A stretch of DNA of 64,000 nt. Source: Mycolicibacterium phlei (lineage in GTDB: Bacteria; Actinomycetota; Actinomycetes; Mycobacteriales; Mycobacteriaceae). The stretch is taken from contig NZ_CP014475.1 in assembly GCF_001583415.1 (NCBI RefSeq), positions 1,736,001-1,800,000 of the forward strand, written 5' to 3'. Shown piece after piece: positions 1-7,172 of this stretch; the stretch's first letter is position 1, and every line of letters begins with the position of its first letter. Both the position numbers and the translations under genes were made by a program. A model generated the notes under the pieces. It saw nothing but the letters and a program-made list of their open reading frames with translations. It did not search any database and had not been told where the DNA came from.

Positions 1-122
1 GCCACGGCCTCCTCGCCGTAGGACTCGGCGCGCGGATCGTGGTGGTACTGCAGGACGTCGTGGGGCACGTTCGCGGCGACGAGGGCCGCGATGGCCGGGG
101 TGGCGGCGCGTGGCACGGGCAC
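1..122 (-). CDS. ybaK: YbaK/EbsC-type Cys-tRNA(Pro) deacylase, N-terminal part
   Basis: The first about 40 residues are visible on the minus strand; the rest lies outside the window. The N-terminus contains TPAIAALVAANVPHDVLQY and then HDPRAESYGEEAV, which is typical of the YbaK family that hydrolyses mischarged Cys-tRNA(Pro) in the cytoplasm. I chose GTG at 122; no ATG is in frame upstream, and a second GTG follows two codons later. It is divergent from sigH, and the SigH promoter lies in the shared gap. Family assignment rests on a short segment only. Confidence 0.72.
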   Translation of the reverse strand, partial: MPVPRAATPAIAALVAANVPHDVLQYHHDPRAESYGEEAV

Positions 123-155
123 AGAGTAACGGCACCGGTAACGACGTAGCCCCCC

Positions 156-183
156 GGGAACATCCCGGCGCTCGGCTCTGTTG
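156..183 (+). promoter_or_regulatory. SigH-type autoregulatory promoter of sigH
   Basis: GGGAAC at 156-161 (-35) and TGTTG at 179-183 (-10) are separated by 17 bp. This matches the SigH/SigR promoter type (GGGAAY and a GTT core). Transcription would start near 190, inside the long reading frame that runs upstream of SigH, so translation must begin downstream of that point. Autoregulation of sigH is known in mycobacteria. Confidence 0.75.
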
Positions 184-294
184 ACGCAGTTATTGGGAGT
201 TACTGGAGTTGTTGACGGAAGCGCTCGAGCCTCGTCGCGAGATATCGGCAGCGACGGCCGGGCCCCGATGTCGGTCATTGCCTCTACGATTGGC

Positions 295-309
295 GAAGGA
301 GGTCAGGTG
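295..309 (+). other. Strong ribosome binding site and GTG start of an N-terminally extended SigH
   Basis: GAAGGAGG at 295-302 is followed 4 nt later by GTG at 307, in frame with sigH. Use of this start would give a 262-residue SigH with 35 extra N-terminal residues. The signal is clearly better than that before the ATG at 412, which matches the usual SigH start. Confidence 0.55.
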
Positions 310-411
310 CCAGCGCTGGCGATGGACTTTCCGATGGATTTGCCAGCATGTCCGGTGAGACGGCCGGGCATGACCGGTGGCGCCGCGACAGAAGGGACGG
401 TGTTCCCCCCG

Positions 412-1095
412 ATGACCGACTCCGACGGGGCAATACGCGACGAGGCGCCGGAGCGCGCGACCGACGCGCCGGAGACAGAATCAGCGCCGGAACGGCAGGA
501 GAGCGACGCCGAGTTGACGGCGCGGTTCGAGCGGGACGCGATCCCGCTGCTCGACCAGCTCTACGGCGGCGCGCTGCGGATGACGCGCAATCCCTCCGAC
601 GCCGAGGACCTGGTGCAGGAGACGATGGTCAAGGCCTACGCCGGGTTCCGGTCTTTCCGTGAGGGCACCAACCTCAAGGCCTGGCTGTACCGCATCCTGA
701 CCAACACCTACATCAACAACTACCGCAAGAAGCAGCGGCAACCCTCGGAATACCCGACCGAGGAGATCACCGACTGGCAGCTGGCGGCCAACGCCGAACA
801 CTCCTCGACCGGGCTGCGCTCGGCCGAGATCGAGGCGCTGGAGGCGCTGCCGGACAGCGAGATCAAAGAAGCGCTGCAGCAGTTGCCCGAGGACTTCAGA
901 ATGGCGGTCTACTACGCCGACGTCGAAGGCTTCCCCTACAAGGAGATCGCCGAGATCATGGATACGCCGATTGGCACGGTGATGTCCCGGTTGCACCGGG
1001 GCAGGCGCCAACTGCGGGAACTGCTGGCCGGGGTGGCCCGTGACCGTGGTTTCATCCGGGGAGAGATGGACACGCCCGAGGAGGTGTCGTCGTGA
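412..1095 (+). CDS. sigH: ECF RNA polymerase sigma factor SigH
   Basis: This is the alternative sigma factor of the thiol-oxidative and heat stress response. From [17 protein letters not shown] onward it is nearly identical to M. tuberculosis SigH: sigma region 2 (about residues 35-105, with [19 protein letters not shown]) and region 4 (about 150-205, with [21 protein letters not shown]). The ATG at 412 gives 227 residues, against 216 in M. tuberculosis, but has no good ribosome binding site; a GTG at 307 has one (listed separately). The frame is open back to TTG 181, which overlaps the promoter -10 and cannot be used by that transcript. The stop overlaps the rshA start by 4 nt, so sigma and anti-sigma factor are translationally coupled. 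Confidence 0.95.
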   Translation: MTDSDGAIRDEAPERATDAPETESAPERQESDAELTARFERDAIPLLDQLYGGALRMTRNPSDAEDLVQETMVKAYAGFRSFREGTNLKAWLYRILTNTYINNYRKKQRQPSEYPTEEITDWQLAANAEHSSTGLRSAEIEALEALPDSEIKEALQQLPEDFRMAVYYADVEGFPYKEIAEIMDTPIGTVMSRLHRGRRQLRELLAGVARDRGFIRGEMDTPEEVSS

Positions 1096-1403
1096 GCGAG
1101 CGCTCAGAGACCGATGAGGAGCGCTGGACCCCGCCGATCGGGCCGATCGACCCCGAGCATCCCGAGTGCGCCGCGGTCATCGCAGAGGTCTGGACGCTGC
1201 TCGACGGGGAATGCACCCCCGACACCCGGGACCGGCTGCGCCAGCATCTGGAGGAGTGCCCCGCCTGCCTGCGCTACTACGGCGTGGAGGAACGGGTGAA
1301 GAAGCTGATCGCCAGCAAATGCGGCGGGGAGAAGGCTCCGGAGGGGCTGAAGGCCCGGCTGAAGCTGGAGATCAGCCGCACCACCATCATCCGGCGCGGC
1401 TGA
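1092..1403 (+). CDS. rshA: Zinc-binding anti-sigma factor RshA
   Basis: This is the redox-sensitive anti-sigma factor that holds SigH inactive until its thiols are oxidised. The ZAS motif is visible as His52, Cys56 and Cys59 in HLEECPAC, with further cysteines at 26, 41 and 77. At 103 residues it has the normal family length. The GTG start overlaps the sigH stop (GTGA). A hairpin terminator follows 18 nt after the stop, so sigH-rshA forms a complete two-gene operon. Confidence 0.93.
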   Translation: MSERSETDEERWTPPIGPIDPEHPECAAVIAEVWTLLDGECTPDTRDRLRQHLEECPACLRYYGVEERVKKLIASKCGGEKAPEGLKARLKLEISRTTIIRRG

Positions 1404-1420
1404 TCCAGGGCACAGACAAA

Positions 1421-1446
1421 ACCAGCGCGGTCGAAACCGCGCTGGT
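1421..1446. terminator. Bidirectional hairpin terminator between rshA and bL37
   Basis: Perfect 11-bp arms ACCAGCGCGGT (1421-1431) and ACCGCGCTGGT (1436-1446) enclose a CGAA tetraloop. On the minus strand the stem is followed at once by TTTTG; on the plus strand a T5 run comes 8 nt later. It serves two convergent transcripts. Confidence 0.8.
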
Positions 1447-1489
1447 CAGTGCCGTTTTTCGGCGTAATCGAGGCGGTCGCCCGCCGGAA

Positions 1490-1576
1490 TTACTTGTTCG
1501 ACCCGGCGTTGGGCCTCTTGCCGTGATTAGCCTTCGAGTGCTTGCGGTCGCGCTTCTTTCGGCCACGCTTGGCCAT
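1490..1576 (-). CDS. Small ribosomal protein bL37 (AURKAIP1/COX24-like)
   Basis: This is a very short, strongly basic protein of 28 residues that begins MAKRGRKKRDRKHSKANHGK. It matches the actinobacterial bL37 protein located in this position beside sigH in mycobacteria, a component of the large ribosomal subunit. The ATG at 1576 is preceded by a clear AGGT-type ribosome binding site (minus-strand TCCGGAGGTA). The C-terminus is a few residues longer than the 24 residues usually annotated. A possible -10 (GACAAT) lies at 1659-1664. Confidence 0.9.
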   Translation of the reverse strand: MAKRGRKKRDRKHSKANHGKRPNAGSNK

Positions 1577-1658
1577 GGTGTACCTCCGGATGAGTCTGAG
1601 GGGTCACAAAGGGTTTCTGAGGGGACGTCCCCGCGCCCGCGGGCGCGCGTCGCCAACC

Positions 1659-1664
1659 ATTGTC
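1659..1664 (-). promoter_or_regulatory. Possible -10 element for bL37
   Basis: On the minus strand the hexamer reads GACAAT, about 80 nt before the bL37 start. I see no convincing -35, so this is a weak call. Confidence 0.3.
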
Positions 1665-1706
1665 TCATGGCCCGGCGGCAGCGCTGACGGGCCCGTCGTG
1701 TGGTTC

Positions 1707-1712
1707 TATTAA
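1707..1712 (+). promoter_or_regulatory. Possible -10 element for the biotinyl protein-pdtaS operon
   Basis: TATTAA stands out in GC-rich surroundings about 55 nt before the ATG at 1768. It would give a 5' UTR near 50 nt. The -35 is unclear. Confidence 0.35.
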
Positions 1713-1767
1713 TCGTCAGCAGTCGTAGCCGGTGCGCCGGTAGAGGTGAAGCTCCGAAGGGGTGAAG

Positions 1768-1983
1768 ATGGCCGAGGACGTTCGCGCTGAGATCGTGGCC
1801 AGTGTGCTCGAGGTCGTGGTGAGCGAGGGCGACCAGATCGGCGAGGGAGACACCCTGGTGCTGCTGGAGTCGATGAAGATGGAGATCCCGGTGCTCGCCG
1901 AGGTGTCGGGCACCGTGAGCAAGGTCAGCGTGTCGGTCGGCGACGTGATCCAGGCCGGCGACCTCATCGCGGTGATCGACTAG
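1768..1983 (+). CDS. Small biotin/lipoyl attachment domain protein
   Basis: A free-standing biotinyl domain of 71 residues, equal in length to M. tuberculosis Rv3221c (TB7.3). The biotinylation motif ESMKMEIP places the modified lysine near residue 35; the two symmetrical half-barrels EIVASVLEVVVSEGDQI and VSGTVSKVSVSVGDVI flank it. It probably carries a biotin prosthetic group for an acyl-CoA carboxylase, though its partner is unknown. I chose ATG 1768 because GAAGGGG at 1756-1762 is well spaced for it; GTG 1762 is an alternative. It lies 30 nt upstream of pdtaS in the same direction. Confidence 0.9.
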   Translation: MAEDVRAEIVASVLEVVVSEGDQIGEGDTLVLLESMKMEIPVLAEVSGTVSKVSVSVGDVIQAGDLIAVID

Positions 1984-2013
1984 ATCCGCGCGCCGCGCGC
2001 CAGGTAACCCACC

Positions 2014-3501
2014 ATGTCCACCCTCGGTGACCTGCTCGCCGAGCACACGATGCTGCCCGGCAACGCCGTGGACCATCTGCACGCGGTGGTGGGCGAGTGG
2101 CAGATGCTGGCGGACCTGTCGTTCGCCGACTATCTGATGTGGGTGCGCCGCGACGACGGTGCACTGGTCTGTGTGGCCCAGGTGCGGCCCAACACCGCCT
2201 CGACGGTGCTGCTGGCCGACGCGGTCAGCACGGTGGCCGAGGCCGACGCGCTGCCGGTGGTCACCGCGGCGTTCGACTCCGGCGAGATCGTCGTCGGCGC
2301 CGGCACCGGACAGCAGGTGTCGCCCGGGCTCAACGTCGAGGCGGTCCCGGTGCGCTACGAGGACCAGGTGGTCGCGGTGCTCACGCACCAGACCGCGCTG
2401 GCCGAGCGCAAGGCCAGCCCGCTGGAGGCCGCCTATCTCGACTGCGCGGCCGACCTGCTGGTGATGCTGTCGGAGGGCACGTTCCCGAACGTCGGGGACC
2501 TGGCGATGTCGCGGTCCAGCCCCCGGGTGGGGGACGGGTTCATCCGGCTCGACAGCGAGGGTGTGGTCACCTTCGCCAGCCCCAACGCGATCTCCGCCTA
2601 TCACCGGATGGGGCTGGCCGCCGAGCTGGAGGGCCACAACCTGGTCTCGGTGACGCGCCCGCTGATCGGCGACCCGTTCGAGGCGCAGGAGCTGGCCAAC
2701 CATGTGCGCGATTCGCTGGCCGGCGGGTCGAGCATGCGGATGGAGGTCGAGGCTGGCGGCGCGGCGGTGCTGCTGCGCACCCTGCCGCTGGTGGTGCACG
2801 GGGAGGCGGTCGGCGCCGCGGTGCTGATCCGCGACGTCACCGAGGTCAAGCGGCGCGACCGCGCGCTGCTGTCCAAGGACGCCACCATCCGGGAGATCCA
2901 CCACCGGGTGAAGAACAATCTGCAGACCGTCGCCGCGCTGCTGCGGCTGCAGGCCCGTCGCACCAACAACGCCGAGGGGCGCGAGGCGTTGATGGAGTCG
3001 GTGCGCCGGGTGTCGTCGATCGCGCTGGTGCACGACGCGCTGTCGATGTCGGTGGACGAGGAGGTCAACCTCGACGAGGTCATCGACCGGATCCTGCCGA
3101 TCATGAATGACGTTGCGGCCGTTGACAGTCCGATCCGTATCAACCGGGTCGGCAATCTCGGTGTGCTCGACGCCGACCGGGCGACGGCACTGGTGATGGT
3201 CATCACCGAGTTGGTGCAGAACGCGATCGAGCACGCCTTCGACGCCACCACCGAGCAGGGGTGTGTGACGATCCGCGCCGAGCGTTCGGCGCGCTGGCTC
3301 GACGTGGTGGTGCACGACGACGGCCGCGGCCTGCCCGCGGGTTTCAGCCTGGAGAAGTCCGACCGGCTGGGCCTGCAGATCGTGCGCACGCTGGTGTCGG
3401 CGGAGCTGGACGGCTCGCTCGGGGTGCACGAGGCGCCGGGTGGGGGAACGGATGCGGTGTTGCGCGTGCCGCTCGGCCGGCAGCGCCGGCCGTCGCAGTG
3501 A
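2014..3501 (+). CDS. pdtaS: Sensor histidine kinase PdtaS
   Basis: Cytosolic HisKA_2-type sensor kinase of 495 residues; its known partner PdtaR is an antiterminator response regulator that is not in this window. It has an N-terminal GAF-like domain (about 1-150), a PAS-like domain (about 165-280), the phosphoacceptor segment REIHHRVKNNLQT (His296/His297) and a C-terminal HATPase with ELVQNAIEHAF and DDGRGLP. No membrane segments are seen. In M. tuberculosis this kinase has been tied to nitric oxide, copper and c-di-GMP sensing. Oddity: the last residues RQRRPSQ and the stop are encoded by the first copy of a 26-bp triplicated repeat, so the C-terminus differs from relatives. Confidence 0.93.
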   Translation: MSTLGDLLAEHTMLPGNAVDHLHAVVGEWQMLADLSFADYLMWVRRDDGALVCVAQVRPNTASTVLLADAVSTVAEADALPVVTAAFDSGEIVVGAGTGQQVSPGLNVEAVPVRYEDQVVAVLTHQTALAERKASPLEAAYLDCAADLLVMLSEGTFPNVGDLAMSRSSPRVGDGFIRLDSEGVVTFASPNAISAYHRMGLAAELEGHNLVSVTRPLIGDPFEAQELANHVRDSLAGGSSMRMEVEAGGAAVLLRTLPLVVHGEAVGAAVLIRDVTEVKRRDRALLSKDATIREIHHRVKNNLQTVAALLRLQARRTNNAEGREALMESVRRVSSIALVHDALSMSVDEEVNLDEVIDRILPIMNDVAAVDSPIRINRVGNLGVLDADRATALVMVITELVQNAIEHAFDATTEQGCVTIRAERSARWLDVVVHDDGRGLPAGFSLEKSDRLGLQIVRTLVSAELDGSLGVHEAPGGGTDAVLRVPLGRQRRPSQ

Positions 3502-3561
3502 GCCGGCAGCGCCGGCCGTCGCAGTGAGCCGGCAGCGCCGGCCGTCGCAGTGAGCCGGCAG
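3476..3561. repeat. 26-bp tandem repeat, three copies, spanning the pdtaS stop
   Basis: Identical units lie at 3476-3501, 3502-3527 and 3528-3553, followed by an 8-nt partial copy. Each unit ends in TGA. Because 26 is not a multiple of 3, the three TGAs fall in all three forward frames. The units are themselves rich in GCCGGC palindromes. Confidence 0.97.
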
Positions 3562-3672
3562 TTAGCCGATAGTGCCGGACGTCACTGTGATCTTGGCCAT
3601 TAACCGTTGTTACGGATTCGCAAAGCGACCAATTCACTCGTTAATTGGCCTTAATTGAATTTGGCAATAAAA

Positions 3673-3698
3673 ACGGCCCCGACGAAAGTCGGGGCCGT
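3673..3698 (-). terminator. Terminator of whiB1
   Basis: Perfect 11-bp arms ACGGCCCCGAC and GTCGGGGCCGT (3673-3683 and 3688-3698) enclose a GAAA loop. On the minus strand the stem is followed by TTTTATT, so it ends whiB1 transcripts; it may also stop read-through from pdtaS. Confidence 0.88.
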
Positions 3699-3722
3699 AA
3701 TTACATTTGCGTGAAGCGTCGG

Positions 3723-3977
3723 TCAGACTCCGCTGCGAGCCTTGGTCCGAGCGTTGCGACGCTTGAGCGCCCGCCGCTCGTCCTCGCTCATGCCGCCCCA
3801 CACGCCCGCGTCCTGGCCGGACTCAAGAGCCCAGGTGAGGCACTCGGTCGTGACCGGGCAGCGGTTGCAGACGAGCTTCGCGTCAGCGATCTGGGCGAGC
3901 GCCGGCCCGCTGGTCCCCACCGGGAAGAACAGCTCCGGATCCTCGTCGCGACAGACCGCCTTGTGGCGCCAATCCAT
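3723..3977 (-). CDS. whiB1: Iron-sulfur transcriptional regulator WhiB1
   Basis: An 84-residue Wbl protein identical in length to M. tuberculosis WhiB1. The four cluster cysteines are Cys9, Cys37, Cys40 and Cys46 (VCRDEDPELFF, CNRCPVTTEC), followed by the GVWGG turn and a basic tail RRALKRRNARTKAR. WhiB1 is an essential, nitric oxide-sensitive [4Fe-4S] regulator that binds the primary sigma factor SigA. I chose the ATG at 3977 (MDWRHKAVCRDE), which has AGGAG about 10 nt upstream; the frame is open further upstream but unlike the family. The 5' region is about 240 nt and holds a Crp-like site. Confidence 0.96.
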   Translation of the reverse strand: MDWRHKAVCRDEDPELFFPVGTSGPALAQIADAKLVCNRCPVTTECLTWALESGQDAGVWGGMSEDERRALKRRNARTKARSGV

Positions 3978-4119
3978 AGACCTACATCTCCTAATCATGT
4001 GCGCAGCAGGGCGCACGAGCATTTCTTCGGCTGTTAACACGTGCACACGAAATGTTTCTGCACTGTTGCTAACGATGTTTTCACAGGCTGGACAGATGTC
4101 AATAGCGCTTAGTTAACAA

Positions 4120-4133
4120 GTGCGCAATCTCAC
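4120..4133. promoter_or_regulatory. Crp-like half-palindrome upstream of whiB1
   Basis: GTGC-N6-TCAC differs by one base from the mycobacterial Crp consensus GTGA-N6-TCAC and lies about 140 nt before the whiB1 ATG. In M. tuberculosis whiB1 is known to be controlled by the cAMP receptor protein, which makes this site plausible. The rest of the 3978-4216 gap shows no other clear signal. Confidence 0.45.
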
Positions 4134-4216
4134 TAGCGGGGGCGGTGCCCGGAGGGGTCACCCGCCTGTACTAGACTCCGAACCAACTGCGCCCTCAAGC
4201 CTACATGGCGAGGGCG

Positions 4217-5182
4217 TTATCGCTGGTCAGAGCGGTTCTCTGCGGCCGGGGCGAGCACCCCCAGCGCGTCCGGAACGCTGGTGAACGTCATCGAGTCGCG
4301 CAAACCCACGTAGTCGCCGTCGATCTGGCAGGCCACCGGCGTGTCGCTCGTGACACGCAGCCACGGCAGGTCGTCCTCGCGGATCAGGTGCCGGGCCTCG
4401 ATGCGGGCCTTCTTCGACAGCATCCGGCGCGCCAGCATCAGGTTGGCCCACACATTCATGCTGGTGGTGGCGAAAATGCCCAGGCCGGTCTCGAACGTCG
4501 TCGACGGGTTCGTCCACACCGGCCTGGCGTTGGCGTAGGTCCACGGGCTGGCGTTGGACACGAACGCGAAGTGCACGCCGGCGACCGGTTCCCGGTCGGG
4601 CAGGTGCAGCGTCAGCGCGGGCTCCTTGCGGGCGCTGGCGAGCACTTCGCGGATGGCCACCCGGACATACCGGCCCGCGGTCACCGCGCGGCCCTTGGCC
4701 CGCTGAGCCTCCACAGCGGCCACCACGTCGCCGTCGACACCCATGCCCGCGGTGAACACGCCCCAGCGCTCCCCGCAGTCCATCAGCCCGATGCGCCGCC
4801 AGGTCCGGCTGCGCCGGTACTCCGAGAGCAGATCGACGAGCTGGTTGGTGGCCTCGATCGGGTCCGGGCTGATGCCCAGCGCGCGGGCGAACACGTTGGC
4901 CGAGCCGCCCGGCACCACGCCGACCGCCGGCCCCTCCGCGCCCGGCCCGTTGACCTCCAGGACGCCGTTGACCACCTCGTTGACCGTGCCGTCGCCGCCG
5001 TGCACGATCAGCACCTCCACCCCGTCGCGGGCGGCGTCGCGGGCGATCTCGATGGCGTGGCCCCGGTGGTCGGTGTGCACGACGGTCAGCTTGACCCGGC
5101 TCTCGAGCGCATGGGCCAGCAGATCGCGCCCCGCCGGAGTCGTCGACGTCGCATTGGGGTTCACGATCAGCACGGCGCGCAC
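4217..5182 (-). CDS. Diacylglycerol kinase-family lipid kinase
   Basis: A 321-residue soluble protein of the DagK/YegS family. The nucleotide-binding site GGDGTVNEVVNG lies near residue 62 and VVPGGSANVFARALG near 88, as in bacterial diacylglycerol and sphingosine kinases; the C-terminal half forms the lipid-binding beta domain. It corresponds in position to M. tuberculosis Rv3218. It probably phosphorylates a diacylglycerol-like lipid, with the exact substrate unknown. The GTG at 5182 lies 9 nt after a TAGGCT -10 on the minus strand, suggesting a leaderless transcript. Confidence 0.85.
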   Translation of the reverse strand: MRAVLIVNPNATSTTPAGRDLLAHALESRVKLTVVHTDHRGHAIEIARDAARDGVEVLIVHGGDGTVNEVVNGVLEVNGPGAEGPAVGVVPGGSANVFARALGISPDPIEATNQLVDLLSEYRRSRTWRRIGLMDCGERWGVFTAGMGVDGDVVAAVEAQRAKGRAVTAGRYVRVAIREVLASARKEPALTLHLPDREPVAGVHFAFVSNASPWTYANARPVWTNPSTTFETGLGIFATTSMNVWANLMLARRMLSKKARIEARHLIREDDLPWLRVTSDTPVACQIDGDYVGLRDSMTFTSVPDALGVLAPAAENRSDQR

Positions 5183-5190
5183 GGGGTCCG

Positions 5191-5196
5191 AGCCTA
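5191..5196 (-). promoter_or_regulatory. -10 element of a leaderless transcript (lipid kinase)
   Basis: Minus-strand TAGGCT ends 8 nt before the GTG start at 5182, the spacing expected when transcription begins at or next to the start codon. Confidence 0.5.
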
Positions 5197-5209
5197 CTGA
5201 ATGGCCGTC

Positions 5210-5215
5210 TAGGCT
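5210..5215 (+). promoter_or_regulatory. -10 element of a leaderless transcript (membrane protein)
   Basis: TAGGCT is followed by 6 nt and then GTG at 5222, so the start codon coincides with the expected transcription start. It is back to back with the minus-strand TAGGCT at 5191-5196. Confidence 0.55.
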
Positions 5216-5221
5216 CTGACC

Positions 5222-5647
5222 GTGATCGTTGCATCCCCGACGACCGTCCGGCAGGCCGCGGTTCTGGTCGCCCTCGAGGGCGCCGCCGCGCTGGTGGCGG
5301 CGCTGGTCTACGTCATCAGCGGTTTCGGTGGCGCCGAGGTGTCCGGGCTCAACAAGTACGGCACCGCACTGTGGTTCGCGATCATGGGCGCGGGCGTGCT
5401 GGCCGCGGGCTGGGCGCTGTGGACCGGCCGCCGGTGGGGCCGCGGCATCGCGGTGTTCGCCCAGCTGCTGCTGCTCCCGGTGGCCTGGTACATGGGTCCC
5501 GGCTCACACCAGTGGGGGTATGCCATCCCCGTCGCCCTGGTCGCCGTGCTGACGATGGTGCTGCTGTTCAGCCCGTCCGCGCTGGAGTGGCTGGGTCAGG
5601 ACAGCTCCGAGGCGAGCTCCGACAAACCCGGACCCGACACCCGGTAG
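5222..5647 (+). CDS. Small integral membrane protein (Rv3217c-like)
   Basis: A 141-residue protein with four predicted membrane helices (about residues 10-34, 45-67, 73-91 and 97-116) and a short acidic, hydrophilic C-terminal tail. It corresponds in position and type to M. tuberculosis Rv3217c; I know of no function. The GTG start appears leaderless. Its 3' end overlaps the convergent GNAT gene by 52 nt, an unusually long convergent overlap that would make the two mRNAs complementary. Confidence 0.85.
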   Translation: MIVASPTTVRQAAVLVALEGAAALVAALVYVISGFGGAEVSGLNKYGTALWFAIMGAGVLAAGWALWTGRRWGRGIAVFAQLLLLPVAWYMGPGSHQWGYAIPVALVAVLTMVLLFSPSALEWLGQDSSEASSDKPGPDTR

Positions 5648-6081
5648 GTGATCCACTCGCGCAGCGGCTTACCGCCGACGGAGTCGTACAGCGCGATCGC
5701 GTTGACGTTCCAGTCCAGCACCGCCCACGACAGCCGGCTGTAGCCGTTGTCGACACATTCGCGCGCCAGCGTGGCCAGGATTCGCCGCGCCAGCCCGCGC
5801 CTGCGGAACTGCGGCCGCACGTACAGGTCCTCGAGGTAGATGCCCGGCACCCCGTCCCAGGTGGAGAAGTTCAGGAACCACAGTGCGCCGCCGGCGGCCT
5901 GACCGTCGACCTCGGCGATGTGGGCGTGCAGCGTCACAGGCTTGTCGAAAAGCGCTTGCCGCAACTGGTTTTCGGTGACGGTGCACTCGGCCGCGGCGTG
6001 TTCGAACTCGGCGAGCTCGTAGACCATCGCGGTCAGCTCCGTCTCGTCGCCGGGCCGGGCCCGGCGGATCACATCGGTCAC
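5596..6081 (-). CDS. GNAT-family N-acetyltransferase
   Basis: A 161-residue GNAT protein. Motif A is visible as DLYVRPQFRRRGLARRILATL (shortened here to its core, about residues 87-107, with the acetyl-CoA loop RRRGLA), followed by LDWNVNAIALYDSVGG of motif B. The substrate is unknown; the shape recalls spermidine/diamine acetyltransferase-like proteins. The ATG at 6081 overlaps the entC stop by 4 nt, making it the last gene of the gpm2-entC-GNAT operon. It matches Rv3216 in place, where the M. tuberculosis gene is likewise a GNAT. Confidence 0.86.
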   Translation of the reverse strand: MTDVIRRARPGDETELTAMVYELAEFEHAAAECTVTENQLRQALFDKPVTLHAHIAEVDGQAAGGALWFLNFSTWDGVPGIYLEDLYVRPQFRRRGLARRILATLARECVDNGYSRLSWAVLDWNVNAIALYDSVGGKPLREWITYRVSGPGLSELASELS

Positions 6082-7172
6082 GTCTGCACTCCCAACGCCG
6101 ACAGGATGGTGGTGAATTTGGTTGTGGTTTCCGCGACCTCGTCGTCGGGATCGGATTCGGCGACGATGCCGCCGCCCGAGAACGCCTCAGCGGTGCGGCG
6201 ATCCGCCGACAGCTGGGCGCAGCGGATCGACACCACCCAGCGGCCGTCGCCGCGCTGATCGCACCAGCCGACGGCGCCGGCGTAGAACCCGCGGTCGCCC
6301 TCCAGTTCGGCGATCAACGCGGCCGCGTCCTTGGTGGGCACCCCGCCGACGGCCGGTGTCGGATGCAGTGCGATCGCCAGATCCAGTGCAGTGGTGGACT
6401 TTTCGCGCAGTGTGCCGGTGATGCGGGTGGCTAGGTGCCAGACGGCGTCGGTCTTGTGCAGTTGCGGCTCGGCCTGTACGTCGAGGTCGCGGCACAGCGG
6501 GTCGAGCGCCTCGCGGATCATGTCGACCACCAGCTGGTGTTCGTGACGGTTCTTCGCCGAGGCCGCCAGCGCCGCGCCGCTGGCCTCGTCGGTCCGCGGG
6601 TCGGGGGAGCGGGGTGCGGAACCGGCGAACGGTGCGCACAGAACCTGGTCGCCGCGCCGGGCCACCAGCAGTTCCGGGCTGGCCCCCACCAGCGCGGCAC
6701 CCGAGTAGCCGCCGCCTGCCGCGGTCAGATCGGCCAGATACCCGTTGGCGGACGGGTCCGCGGCGGCCAGTCGGTGCAGCACGGTGCGCGCGTCGATCGG
6801 GCCGTCGGCGGTCAGCTTCAGCGCGCGCGCCAGCACCACCTTGTGCAGGCCGGAGGACGGGTCACGCATCCGGGCCACCGCCGCCGCGACCCGGGCACGG
6901 TGCTCGTCGGGGTCGGGCCGGGTCTCGGCGATCCGCACCGTGGGCATCTCCCGCAGCGGCCAGTCCGGCGCCGTGTCGAGGAAGCGCACGGTCTGCGGCC
7001 GGATCAGCGCCGCGGGCTTGTCGAGGTCAAAAGGTAACGCGCCGACCACGATTGGCGCACTGTGCGAGGCAAGCGCGGCCCGTGCGTCGGTGATGTCCGG
7101 GAACGCCGTGTGGACGCCCTCCGCGACGACAGTGCGGCGGGCGGCCATGACGAAGGTGGGTTCGCGAGTCAC
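6078..7172 (-). CDS. entC: Isochorismate synthase EntC
   Basis: A 364-residue chorismate-utilising enzyme predicted to convert chorismate to isochorismate, the branch point for menaquinone or salicylate-type products. Diagnostic motifs: HKVVLARAL, VGASPELLVAR, FAGSAPR, LHPTPAVGGVP and the Mg-binding GGGIVAESDPDDE. It corresponds to Rv3215. Both ends overlap neighbours by 4 nt (gpm2 upstream, GNAT downstream), so the three genes are translationally coupled. Isochorismate synthase and mycobactin-type salicylate synthase look alike; length and the lack of an N-terminal extension favour isochorismate synthase. Confidence 0.88.
   Translation of the reverse strand: MTREPTFVMAARRTVVAEGVHTAFPDITDARAALASHSAPIVVGALPFDLDKPAALIRPQTVRFLDTAPDWPLREMPTVRIAETRPDPDEHRARVAAAVARMRDPSSGLHKVVLARALKLTADGPIDARTVLHRLAAADPSANGYLADLTAAGGGYSGAALVGASPELLVARRGDQVLCAPFAGSAPRSPDPRTDEASGAALAASAKNRHEHQLVVDMIREALDPLCRDLDVQAEPQLHKTDAVWHLATRITGTLREKSTTALDLAIALHPTPAVGGVPTKDAAALIAELEGDRGFYAGAVGWCDQRGDGRWVVSIRCAQLSADRRTAEAFSGGGIVAESDPDDEVAETTTKFTTILSALGVQT

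Noticed and set aside
181..411. TTG 181 as the start of sigH, giving 304 residues
   Set aside because: It overlaps the -10 of the SigH promoter and lacks a ribosome binding site; only the parts from GTG 307 or ATG 412 can be on that transcript.
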